Source of the DNA: JBAYJT01 sp041664965
GTDB lineage: Bacteria; Pseudomonadota; Gammaproteobacteria; UBA9339
Reading direction: 5' to 3'
Length of the DNA stretch: 38,360 bases
Assembly: GCA_041664965.1 (NCBI GenBank)
Contig: JBAYJT010000012.1
Location: 1 to 38,360 of the forward strand
The translations under genes and the position numbers were made by a program. The notes below the pieces were generated by a model. That model made no database searches. It was not told the DNA's origin and was given only the letters and a program-made list of their open reading frames with translations. Positions 1 through 6,479 of the stretch are shown one piece after another (positions within the stretch are counted from its first letter, which is position 1; each line of letters begins with the position of its first letter).

Positions 1-1044
1 ATTGTAGAAAGCAAAGGCTATGTAGCGTTACACGTGCTTGTGGTGCGCTATGGTGCTGTGATTGCTAGCAAGTCTTATTTACCTAGTTTTACGCAAAATT
101 TTGAACTTCCGGATATTCTCGCAGCTTTTTTAGCGCAAGATTATTTAAGTTTGCTAGATTCTAACGATGCGCCAGAAAAGATTTTAGTTAATATATCGCC
201 ACGTGATTTTGATAAAAAACTTAAGCTTTTAGTTGGAAGCAAAAATCGCAAATATCAAGCCTGGCTGAAATTGGCTTCGGAAAATGCTTACGAAAAACTC
301 AAATCTAATCAAGCCATGCAGATGGTTCTACAGCTAAAATTTGAGGCGCTCCAAAAAGTTTTGGGTTTGAAAAATAATTTAGAACGTATAGCTTGCTTTG
401 ATGTAAGCCACACTGCGGGAAGTGCGACTGTAGTTGGTGTTGTGGTTTTTAAGCCAACGGGACCTGCTAAAAATGAATATCGTATTTTTAATATTGAAAA
501 TATAGAGCCAGGTGATGATTACGCCGCACTCCATCAGGCTATTTCGCGTTATCTAGAGAGTGTCAAAATACTTCCAGATGTTTTCTTAATTGATGGTGGA
601 AAAGGGCAGCTGCATACGGCTTTAAAGGCATATGGCGATTGGAAAAAGCAATTAGATTCAGCAAAGTTGCCAGATTTAACTTTTCTATCCATTGCTAAAG
701 ACAGCGAATATCGCACTACAGCGAAGGCGCGCGATATTATTTACCACTCTACAGCAGGAAAAATATTAGAACTTCCATGCGACGAAGTTTCCTTGCATTT
801 CTTACAACAAATTCGCGACGAAGCGCATCGCTTTGCCTTAAGTAGCCACACTAAAAGGCGCGCTAAAAGTTATAAAAGTTCGCTTTTGGATGATATTTCA
901 GGGATTGGCAAAAAACGTCGTATGGCACTTCTGAAAGCTTTTCAAGGCCTCGCTGGTATTGAATCTGCCAGTGTTGCTGATTTAGCCAAAGTTCCCGGCA
1001 TTTCTTTGCCTTTGGCTGAGAAAATACATCAAACTTTAAACTAA
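1..1044 (+). CDS. uvrC: UvrABC system protein C, C-terminal part (cut by window start)
   Basis: This is the C-terminal part of the nucleotide-excision-repair endonuclease UvrC, which cuts DNA on both sides of a lesion after UvrAB loading. The reading frame is open from base 1, so the start lies outside the window. Visible are a helical region resembling the UvrB-binding UVR domain (near YEKLKSNQAMQMVLQLKFEA), the RNase H-like endonuclease core (CFDVSHTAGSATVVG, FLIDGGKGQLH, and RDEAHRFA with the conserved Glu/His), and a C-terminal helix-hairpin-helix pair (DISGIGKKRR and KVPGISLPLAEKI). The stop is TAA. The next gene converges on it with a 1-bp gap. Identification is secure; only the 5' end is missing. 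Confidence 0.97.
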   Translation: MVESKGYVALHVLVVRYGAVIASKSYLPSFTQNFELPDILAAFLAQDYLSLLDSNDAPEKILVNISPRDFDKKLKLLVGSKNRKYQAWLKLASENAYEKLKSNQAMQMVLQLKFEALQKVLGLKNNLERIACFDVSHTAGSATVVGVVVFKPTGPAKNEYRIFNIENIEPGDDYAALHQAISRYLESVKILPDVFLIDGGKGQLHTALKAYGDWKKQLDSAKLPDLTFLSIAKDSEYRTTAKARDIIYHSTAGKILELPCDEVSLHFLQQIRDEAHRFALSSHTKRRAKSYKSSLLDDISGIGKKRRMALLKAFQGLAGIESASVADLAKVPGISLPLAEKIHQTLN

Positions 1045-1045
1045 T

Positions 1046-1546
1046 TTAAAACGGAGTGCAGCAAGGAGTTTGCGGTGGAGATGGTGGTGCTTGGGTCGCT
1101 ATGTGCTGAATTTCTTGATATAGTTCTGTTACAACACGTTGATTTCCTAGCATAAATGGTTCTGTTACTCGAAGAACATCGAGATCAGGAAGATCATGTG
1201 ATGTAGTTGTTGTAGTAATTATTGAGTCATTTTCAATCAAAATAACGCGTTCTAGTTGTTCAGTGCTCGTTACAGTTGTAAGAATTAGATCCGTTATATT
1301 GCTTTTTTCTTTGGGGTACAAAAATTTTATTTTTCCAACCATAGATGGCAAGTTGATCTTACTTTTATCGTACAGGGCATTTTTAGAGATTAAAGAAAGC
1401 TCTTCTGAACCTGATATTATAACGGCCGTTTGATGCCATCTTGTCACAATATCTTTTAACGTGTCGTGATAAAAACTAAAAACATTTGCTGCTATGCTAT
1501 GTCTGGACATCGTTATCCAATCAAGATCTATACAAAAAAGTTTCAT
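1046..1546 (-). CDS. Small HAD-like protein with a C-terminal CAAX-like tail, candidate effector
   Basis: A protein of 166 aa with no family that I recognise with certainty. I chose the ATG at 1546 because GGGAGG lies about 5 bases upstream; an upstream in-frame start (1591) has no such site. The N-terminus LFCIDLDWIT resembles HAD motif I (DxD), AVIISGSE resembles motif II, and RVILIENDS could be a degenerate motif IV, so a HAD-like phosphatase fold is possible. The C-terminus is Pro-rich and ends CCTPF. That places a Cys four residues from the end, preceded by another Cys, as in prenylated (and palmitoylated) CAAX proteins, although Pro at a2 is unusual. The neighbouring divergent gene also ends in a CAAX-type tail. 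HAD assignment and effector role are inference. Confidence 0.65.
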   Translation of the reverse strand: MKLFCIDLDWITMSRHSIAANVFSFYHDTLKDIVTRWHQTAVIISGSEELSLISKNALYDKSKINLPSMVGKIKFLYPKEKSNITDLILTTVTSTEQLERVILIENDSIITTTTTSHDLPDLDVLRVTEPFMLGNQRVVTELYQEIQHIATQAPPSPPQTPCCTPF

Positions 1547-1591
1547 ACATCCTCCCAAGTTATATTTGCCGCACATTTTAACAATAAGCAA

Positions 1592-1731
1592 GAAAAAAGA
1601 TATTAAGAGAAAATGAATTAAGAATTTTTTACGAGAAAGAAGTTTTCGGTTAATTTTAAATTAAGCTCAGTGTGGTAAATTTTGCCTTATAAAATTTCGC
1701 ATTGTGTATTATGTAATTGGAGGGGTGAAAT
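1592..1731. promoter_or_regulatory. Divergent promoter region between the two CAAX-tail genes
   Basis: AT-rich 140-bp gap between divergent small genes. A TATAAA-like sequence near 1688-1694 could be a -10 for the rightward gene. A strong Shine-Dalgarno GGAGGGG sits at about 1719-1725, followed by ATG at 1732. No clear operator was seen. Confidence 0.4.
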
Positions 1732-2202
1732 ATGATGTCGAATGGTCCAACTTTTTATCAAGGGCAATATAGGCGAAATCCCACGCCAAGAGCTTCCAGT
1801 CAGAATTTTCATTCTTTGGCGCAATGTCCATTTAACTCAACATCCACCACTCCTTCTGTTGTGACAGCTCCACCCCCAAGTTCCACCCGCTTACCTTCTG
1901 ACGCGTCTTCTAGTGCGCAAGTTCCATTCCCAAGTTCATCCTGCTCAGCTTTTAGTTATAGTATTGTGAATGAGTTCAGGGGGCTATCGGGAGCAGGTGA
2001 AGGAGAAATAAGACCGAGTAATCCTCCTATGCAACCAACTATGCCTGTGAATACGGCAACAGAAACTTTACCTCTGGTTACGCGAGAAGATCCGTCGGGG
2101 CCTGCGGATGCAACAGCTAACGCATCTTCTCCTAAAGCAACAGCGAGCGAAGCTAATATTCCACCAGCCGCACACAAACAGTGTAGCTGTACTATTTTAT
2201 AA
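1732..2202 (+). CDS. Low-complexity Pro/Ser/Thr-rich protein ending in a CAAX box, candidate effector
   Basis: A 156-aa protein without recognisable catalytic domain. It is almost entirely Pro, Ser, Thr and Ala, so it is probably disordered, and has no signal peptide or membrane segment. The last residues are KQCSCTIL. CTIL is a good eukaryotic CAAX box (Leu at the last position favours geranylgeranylation), and the Cys two residues upstream could be palmitoylated. Translation is supported by GGAGGGG 6-7 bases before the first ATG; a second ATG follows directly. Lipidated CAAX effectors are known in Legionella (for example AnkB). A host-membrane effector role here is inferred from the tail, the composition and the adjacent CAAX-like gene. 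It could also be an unrelated lineage-specific protein. Confidence 0.6.
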   Translation: MMSNGPTFYQGQYRRNPTPRASSQNFHSLAQCPFNSTSTTPSVVTAPPPSSTRLPSDASSSAQVPFPSSSCSAFSYSIVNEFRGLSGAGEGEIRPSNPPMQPTMPVNTATETLPLVTREDPSGPADATANASSPKATASEANIPPAAHKQCSCTIL

Positions 2203-2203
2203 T

Positions 2204-2806
2204 TTAGCTGTCTGTATAGATTTTTTTTTCTGTAATAACTAAATCCATAGCCACATCCCACGTTTCTTTAGGAAGGTGGCGGATTTTTTGTAATTCGTAA
2301 GCTACACCGATCAATAGCGGCTTAGAGTTTTTGGGTAAGTCTTTTTTGAAGGCAAAAGTGCGATCATAAAAGCCGCCACCTTGGCCGAGGCGCATGCCAG
2401 ATTCATTAAATCCTACCAACGGAACTATAACTAAATCAAGATGTTCGGGAGAGATTTTGGGTGTTGTGGCTAAAGGTTCTTTGGCGCCGCAAGTGTTAGT
2501 GCGGAGCGCATCATTTTTTTGGTATTTCACAAATTCTAATACGGCATTCTCGCCAGCTTTTACAACTGGTAAATAGCAAGTTTTACCTTCCTGCCAAGCC
2601 TGTTCTAAAATAGGTAAGACGTCGATTTCGCCAGCCATGGGTAAATAGATAGCGATATTTTGACTGATTTGCCAAAAGGATAAGTTAGTTATAGCTTTTT
2701 GAATTTTGGTGGCACAAGATATGTGCTCGTCTGCGGATATCTTTGTTCTTATTGAACGTAATTCTTGACGTATTTGTTTTTTGGTTTTTGGATTCATAGT
2801 GTCCAT
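2204..2806 (-). CDS. fau: 5-formyltetrahydrofolate cyclo-ligase
   Basis: This enzyme converts 5-formyl-THF to 5,10-methenyl-THF with ATP in cytosolic one-carbon metabolism. At 200 aa it has the family's usual length. The N-terminus KKQIRQELRSIRTKIS, the AIYLPMAGEIDVLPIL segment and the C-terminal motif LVGFNESGMRLGQGGGFYDRTFA (substrate/ATP-binding Gly-rich loop with GxGGGFYDR) identify it. It lies just downstream of the 6S RNA gene on the same strand, the conserved gammaproteobacterial ssrS-fau (ygfA) arrangement, so it is probably co-transcribed with 6S RNA. Two ATGs lie at the start (2806 and 2797). I kept the first, but no strong Shine-Dalgarno separates them. Confidence 0.95.
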   Translation of the reverse strand: MDTMNPKTKKQIRQELRSIRTKISADEHISCATKIQKAITNLSFWQISQNIAIYLPMAGEIDVLPILEQAWQEGKTCYLPVVKAGENAVLEFVKYQKNDALRTNTCGAKEPLATTPKISPEHLDLVIVPLVGFNESGMRLGQGGGFYDRTFAFKKDLPKNSKPLLIGVAYELQKIRHLPKETWDVAMDLVITEKKIYTDS

Positions 2807-2821
2807 ATTTTAAAACAAAAA

Positions 2822-3000
2822 AATCTCCGGGCTACCGTCGCAGATGACGTTCTGAACCTTCCAGTTCAAAATGGGATACTAAGCATTGCCGTAGGATTTC
2901 TGCCAAAGCAGCTATACACAAAAGCAATAGCAATTTTTGATCCCTAACATATCGTTATTGGTTAAGAACGATATTTCTGCTAACAAATAGTCCAGAGATT
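2822..3000 (-). ncRNA. ssrS: 6S RNA
   Basis: Read on the minus strand, the 5' end AATCTCTGGACTA pairs with the 3' end TAGCCCGGAGATT to close the long 6S stem. The 3' half contains GAACTGGAAGGTTC followed by CATCTGCGACGG, closely matching the 3' arm of E. coli 6S RNA (GAACCAAGGGTTC and CTGCGGCGG). A T-run follows. The length of about 179 nt fits. 6S RNA mimics an open promoter and sequesters sigma70 RNA polymerase in stationary phase. The gene begins at the stop codon of yciO and ends about 15 bp before fau. Exact ends are estimated from the terminal pairing. Confidence 0.9.
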
Positions 3001-3694
3001 ATTTTAATTTTGAATAAATCTGCGAAAACGACCCACGAACGTTATTATTGCCGTTGTTACCACCATTTGGCAAGAAAGGATTCGGATTGCCTTTTCCAAC
3101 CCTAACGATTACCGGGTCTGCTCCCTGACTAAAATCTATTACGGTCGTTGGTTCGCTTGGGCAATAATCGGCGTCTATAATAATGTCCACTTGGCGGTTC
3201 AGCTTTTCGTATATTTCTTCTGCTGTCGAAAATGGTGCTACCTCGCCTGGCAAAAAGAGCGTTACGCTCATTAGCGGCTCGCGTAATTCGTCTAGTAAGG
3301 CCCTGACAACAGCATTGCCGGGAATTCGTACACCAATAGTTTTATGCTTTTCGTTTTGAATCCTTTTCGGTACTGATTTTGTTGCCGGCAAAATAAAAGT
3401 GTAGGGCCCTGGAGTGTATTCTTTTAGTATTCTAAAGACGTTTTTGTCTATCTTGGCGTAATTGGAAACTTGTGAAAGATCGCTGCAAACCAGAGTGAAA
3501 TTACGTTCTTCAGAGAGCTGGCGAATTTCACGAATACGGTCAGAGGCGTGTTTATCGCCGAGTCTACATCCTAGGGCATAACCAGAGTCTGTTGGATAAG
3601 CTAAAACCCCACCTTCTTGGTGCACGATAGTAGCTATTTGCCGAAGGAGACGAACTTGAGGATTGTCCGGATGAATGCGAAATAACTGTGTCAT
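2999..3694 (-). CDS. yciO: YciO family protein (Sua5/YciO/YrdC fold)
   Basis: This 231-aa protein has the YrdC-like fold. Relatives (TsaC/Sua5) make threonylcarbamoyl-adenylate for tRNA t6A; YciO itself has a less certain role. The N-terminus QLFRIHPDNPQVRLLRQ, the GGVLAYPTDSGYALGC segment, the TPGPYTFILPATKSVPKR segment and KTIGVRIPGN match E. coli YciO over its length. The C-terminal 25 residues are Asn/Gly-rich (NGGNNGNNN) and extend past the E. coli protein. AGGA lies about 7 bases before the ATG. The stop overlaps the 5' end of 6S RNA, so the two may share a transcript. A dispersed-repeat head copy lies just upstream of the start. Confidence 0.92.
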   Translation of the reverse strand: MTQLFRIHPDNPQVRLLRQIATIVHQEGGVLAYPTDSGYALGCRLGDKHASDRIREIRQLSEERNFTLVCSDLSQVSNYAKIDKNVFRILKEYTPGPYTFILPATKSVPKRIQNEKHKTIGVRIPGNAVVRALLDELREPLMSVTLFLPGEVAPFSTAEEIYEKLNRQVDIIIDADYCPSEPTTVIDFSQGADPVIVRVGKGNPNPFLPNGGNNGNNNVRGSFSQIYSKLK

Positions 3695-3711
3695 GGTCTT
3701 ATCCTTAATCC

Positions 3712-3752
3712 AAAATATGTCTACATCAATTCTTTTTAAATCAAAGTATTAT
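3712..3752 (-). repeat. Dispersed repeat head, copy 1 (degenerate)
   Basis: The plus strand reads AAAATATGTCTACATCAATT and then TTTTTAAATCAAAG, a diverged inverse copy of the family consensus (AAAACATGTCTAC, GAATTCCTTT, AAAATCAATGAGTTAT). It lies 18 bp upstream of the yciO start. Confidence 0.7.
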
Positions 3753-3819
3753 AAAAAAAATGTCCTGTTTTCATTTAGGTATTTTACTCCAAAAACGTTT
3801 TAGTTGCAAAATGAGGGAA

Positions 3820-3872
3820 AATTATGAATTATAAATTATAAATTATAAATTATGAATTATGAATTATGAATG
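3820..3872 (+). repeat. (TATGAAT)-like tail tract
   Basis: Imperfect 7-8 bp units AATTATGAATTATAAATTAT extend about 53 bp, on the 5' side of head copy 2. Confidence 0.8.
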
Positions 3873-3905
3873 AGGAAGTATTTTTTTAAAAATGGATTTG
3901 TTTTG

Positions 3906-3947
3906 GTAACAAATTGATTTTAAAGTAATTTTTGTAGACATGTTTTT
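3906..3947 (+). repeat. Dispersed repeat head, copy 2
   Basis: AAATTGATTTTAAAGTAATT followed by TTTGTAGACATGTTTTT matches the family consensus. An inverted tail tract follows at 3976-4014. Confidence 0.8.
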
Positions 3948-3975
3948 GAGTGAATTAGGGCGGGCCTATTCCTAT

Positions 3976-4014
3976 AATTTATCATTCATAATTCACAATT
4001 CACAATTCACAATT
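3976..4014 (-). repeat. Inverted (TATGAAT)-like tail tract
   Basis: CATTCATAATTCACAATTCA and following units are the reverse complement of the tail tract. It lies between the head copy and the yciB Shine-Dalgarno. Confidence 0.75.
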
Positions 4015-4054
4015 GATATGCTAAACTACGCGCCACTTTTAAGGAGGCATTTAC

Positions 4055-4600
4055 ATGCAACTTTTATTCGATTTTTTCCCCATTTTCTTGTTTTTTATCG
4101 CCTATAAATTTTTTGGCATTTTTAACGCCACAGCTGTTGCTATCCTAGCTTCTGGAGCTCAACTGGCATGGGTTTGGCATAAAAAACGTCGCTTAGAAAT
4201 GACTTACGTTATTACTTTTGTGCTGATTTTATTTTTGGGCGGCGCAACACTACTTTTCCATAATGATATGTTTATTAAATGGAAACCGACGGCCATTTAT
4301 TGGGCCTTAGGACTACTCTTTTTGGGATCAAATTATGTTGGAGAGAGGCCGGTTTTGCAGCGTCTTTTATCCGATAAATTAACCTTACCAGATGATGTGT
4401 GGCGTCGCCTCAGTATTGGCTGGGCAATGTTCTTCTTAGTGGTTGGTGTGGTAAATTTATTTGTAGTATATAACTTTAGTACTAATGCGTGGGTGAATTT
4501 TAAATTATTTGGGGTTTTAGGTTTGACCTTTGTGTTTGGTCTTTTGCAGTCCATGTATGTTGCTAAATATTTGGGCGATGAACTGAAGGATAAACTATAA
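4055..4600 (+). CDS. yciB: Inner-membrane septation protein YciB (IspZ/Intracellular septation A family)
   Basis: A 181-aa integral inner-membrane protein of the YciB/IspZ family, involved in envelope integrity and septation. It starts MQLLFDFFPIFLFFIAYKFF, the typical N-terminus, and has about five hydrophobic segments. Diagnostic motifs are FHNDMFIKWKPTAIYW, LTLPDDVWRRLSIGWA and a membrane segment ending in the NAWVNFKLFG motif. AAGGAGG sits 7 bases before the ATG. It is divergent from yciO, a neighbour also seen close by in enterobacteria. A tail repeat tract begins at its stop codon. Family assignment is secure. Confidence 0.95.
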   Translation: MQLLFDFFPIFLFFIAYKFFGIFNATAVAILASGAQLAWVWHKKRRLEMTYVITFVLILFLGGATLLFHNDMFIKWKPTAIYWALGLLFLGSNYVGERPVLQRLLSDKLTLPDDVWRRLSIGWAMFFLVVGVVNLFVVYNFSTNAWVNFKLFGVLGLTFVFGLLQSMYVAKYLGDELKDKL

Positions 4601-4652
4601 ATAATTATGAATTATGATAATTATGAATTATGAATGATGAATTATAAATTAA
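4601..4652 (+). repeat. (TATGAAT)-like tail tract without a head
   Basis: AATTATGAATTATGATAATT and following units fill the yciB-ugd gap directly after the yciB stop. No GTAGACATG head follows, so this is a solo tail. Confidence 0.75.
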
Positions 4653-4665
4653 TTAGGATATTTTC

Positions 4666-5997
4666 ATGAAAAATTCTATAACTGTTTTTGGTACGGGATA
4701 TGTTGGCTTAGTTACTGGTATTTGTTTGGCAGAGCTTGGCTACAAAGTTTGTTGCGTTGATGTGGTTCCTCAAAAAATTGCTATGCTCAAGGAAGGTAAA
4801 TCGCCGATTTACGAGCGTGGCATGGACGAAATGCTTAAGAATAATATAGCAGCTGGACGAATTGTATTTACCACCGATGCACTAGAAGGTATTAAACATG
4901 GCGATTTTATATTTATCGCCGTTGGAACGCCTTCTGCAGCAGATGGATCCGCTGATTTACGTTATGTATTTGAAGTGGCGGAATCTATTGGAGAAAATCT
5001 TGACCATGATGCGATTATAGTCAATAAATCTACAGTGCCAGTCGGAACAGGCGATAAAGTCCGCGCTATTATTAGCAAGGCTTTGGAAAAAAGAAATATT
5101 AAAGTTACTTTCGATGTTGTTTCCAATCCGGAGTTTCTCAAGCAAGGCGATGCAATTCAAGATTTTATGCAGTCAGATCGTATTATAGTTGGCGCAAATT
5201 CTGAAGAAGCTTTAAACAAAATGCGAGAGCTTTATAAACCGCTTAACGCCAATATAGTCACAATGGATATACGTTCTGCCGAGCTTTCCAAGTACGCTGC
5301 TAATACCTTTTTGGCATCGCGTATTAGTTTTATGAATGATATAGCGATTTTAGCGGAAAAGCTGGGCGCTGATGTTGAAGCCATACGCCAAGGTGTTGCT
5401 ACGGATCCACGTATTGGTCCACATTTTTTACTTGCGGGTTGTGGCTATGGTGGATCTTGTTTTCCCAAGGACGTAAAAGCTTTAATCAAAATGGTGGAGG
5501 AGCAATCTCTGGATGGAAAACTATTCCGTGCCATAGAAAATATCAACGATAAGCAAAAAGAATTGCTGTTTAGGCGTCTAGAAAAGCATTTTAAGGGTGA
5601 TTTGAAAGGAAAGGTTGTGGCACTATGGGGGTTAGCATTTAAACCGCACACAGACGATATGCGCGATGCTCCAAGTCGTACTCTATTAGAACTTTTGTGG
5701 CAAAAGGGTGTAAAAGTTCAGGCGTATGATCCAGTTGCTATGCAAGAAGCTCAAAGAATTTACGGTGATAGACCAGATTTTATTCTTTGTAAAGATGCTG
5801 CTTCAGCTCTTCAAAATGCAGATTTGCTTATGATAGTTACCGAGTGGGATGAATTTCGTAAATTTGATTTAGACATAATTAAAAAAGCTCTTAAAAATAG
5901 CCTAATTTTTGACGGCCGCAACATCTACGATCCAGAAAAAATGCAAAAGCTTGGTTTTGATTATTACTGCATTGGGCGTAGGTTTGGTAGGGTGTAG
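4666..5997 (+). CDS. ugd: UDP-glucose 6-dehydrogenase
   Basis: This enzyme oxidises UDP-glucose to UDP-glucuronate with two NAD+, feeding surface polysaccharide and lipid A modification pathways. It has 443 aa, usual for the bacterial family. The N-terminal Rossmann domain starts ITVFGTGYVGLVTG. NKSTVPVGTGDKVR and NPEFLKQGDAI are conserved substrate-binding segments. The catalytic Cys is about residue 265 in GCGYGGSCFPKD. The C-terminal UDP-binding domain contains ALWGLAFKPHTDDMRDAPS. It is flanked by repeat tracts on both sides and converges on the thioesterase-pgi pair. No sugar-export or capsule cluster adjoins it, so its product's use cannot be read from context. Confidence 0.97.
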   Translation: MKNSITVFGTGYVGLVTGICLAELGYKVCCVDVVPQKIAMLKEGKSPIYERGMDEMLKNNIAAGRIVFTTDALEGIKHGDFIFIAVGTPSAADGSADLRYVFEVAESIGENLDHDAIIVNKSTVPVGTGDKVRAIISKALEKRNIKVTFDVVSNPEFLKQGDAIQDFMQSDRIIVGANSEEALNKMRELYKPLNANIVTMDIRSAELSKYAANTFLASRISFMNDIAILAEKLGADVEAIRQGVATDPRIGPHFLLAGCGYGGSCFPKDVKALIKMVEEQSLDGKLFRAIENINDKQKELLFRRLEKHFKGDLKGKVVALWGLAFKPHTDDMRDAPSRTLLELLWQKGVKVQAYDPVAMQEAQRIYGDRPDFILCKDAASALQNADLLMIVTEWDEFRKFDLDIIKKALKNSLIFDGRNIYDPEKMQKLGFDYYCIGRRFGRV

Positions 5998-6001
5998 GGA
6001 A

Positions 6002-6025
6002 AATTATAAATTATGAATTATGAAT
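6002..6025 (+). repeat. (TATGAAT)-like tail tract
   Basis: AATTATAAATTATGAATTAT and one more unit just after the ugd stop; head copy 3 follows 20 bp later. Confidence 0.8.
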
Positions 6026-6045
6026 GCAGAAAGTGATTTTATTTT

Positions 6046-6088
6046 ATAACTCATTGATTTTAAAGGAATTCACGTAGACATGTTTTTT
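6046..6088 (+). repeat. Dispersed repeat head, copy 3 (overlaps a coding end)
   Basis: ATAACTCATTGATTTTAAAG then GAATTCACGTAGACATGTTT. The opposite strand of this copy encodes the last residues (KTCLREFL) and stop of the thioesterase gene. Confidence 0.85.
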
Positions 6089-6479
6089 TAAGTTTTTCCG
6101 GCACGAGAGGTTTTTTGGTAGCGGCGTCTATGCAGACTACAGTGTTAGTTGCTGTTGTTACAACTTTATTATCTTTTTTTCTAATCACTTCTTGATAGAA
6201 GATAACTCTGATTTTGTTTAACTCTAAACGCGAAGTTACGCTAAATTCATCGCCACTTCGTAGAGAATCTTTGAAACTTATATCAGTGTGGACTAACAAA
6301 AAATCATAGCCTTCTTTGTGCATTTCAATGAAATCTATGCCTAAAGCTTTTATATGCTTATTCCTTGCATGTTGCATGTAAATTAAATAGTTGGGATTGC
6401 TAACAATGCCTTCTATGTCAATTTCAGTATCTCGCACTTCAAAGTCGCAAGTGTAAAAGAGCTGATTTTCTTCGATCAT
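6060..6479 (-). CDS. Acyl-CoA thioesterase, YbgC/4HBT hotdog family
   Basis: A 139-aa hotdog-fold thioesterase that hydrolyses acyl-CoA esters in the cytosol; the specific substrate is unknown. The motif VRDTEIDIEGIVSNPNYLIY followed by MQHAR fits the 4HBT active-site pattern (Asp early, then GxVxNxxYxxxxexaR). The rest (DISFKDSLRSGDEFSVTSRL, RVIFYQEVIRKKDNKVVT) is typical of YbgC/FadM-like enzymes. The start ATG overlaps the pgi stop by 4 bp (ATGA), so the two are translationally coupled. The final codons and stop come from a dispersed repeat head, suggesting the original C-terminus was replaced or trimmed. Confidence 0.88.
   Translation of the reverse strand: MIEENQLFYTCDFEVRDTEIDIEGIVSNPNYLIYMQHARNKHIKALGIDFIEMHKEGYDFLLVHTDISFKDSLRSGDEFSVTSRLELNKIRVIFYQEVIRKKDNKVVTTATNTVVCIDAATKKPLVPEKLKKTCLREFL

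Larger units (their letters stand above)
3695..4054. other. 360-bp intergenic region built from dispersed repeats
   Basis: Between divergent yciO and yciB. I see no gene. It holds two head repeats in opposite orientation (3712-3752 minus, 3906-3947 plus), a (TATGAAT)-like tail tract at 3820-3872, and an inverted tail tract at 3976-4014. The only clear translational signal is the AAGGAGG site before yciB. Confidence 0.7.

Noticed and set aside
1956..2261. 101-codon open frame on the minus strand across the CAAX-protein gene
   Set aside because: Opposite the well-supported plus-strand gene (strong Shine-Dalgarno); overlaps the fau 3' end and has no ribosome site.
2765..2947. 60-codon open frame across the 6S RNA
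   Set aside because: Antisense to 6S RNA and the fau start; no ribosome site.
3820..3872. Regular 7-8 bp repeats as a CRISPR array
   Set aside because: Units are contiguous without spacers, too short, and no cas genes are present.
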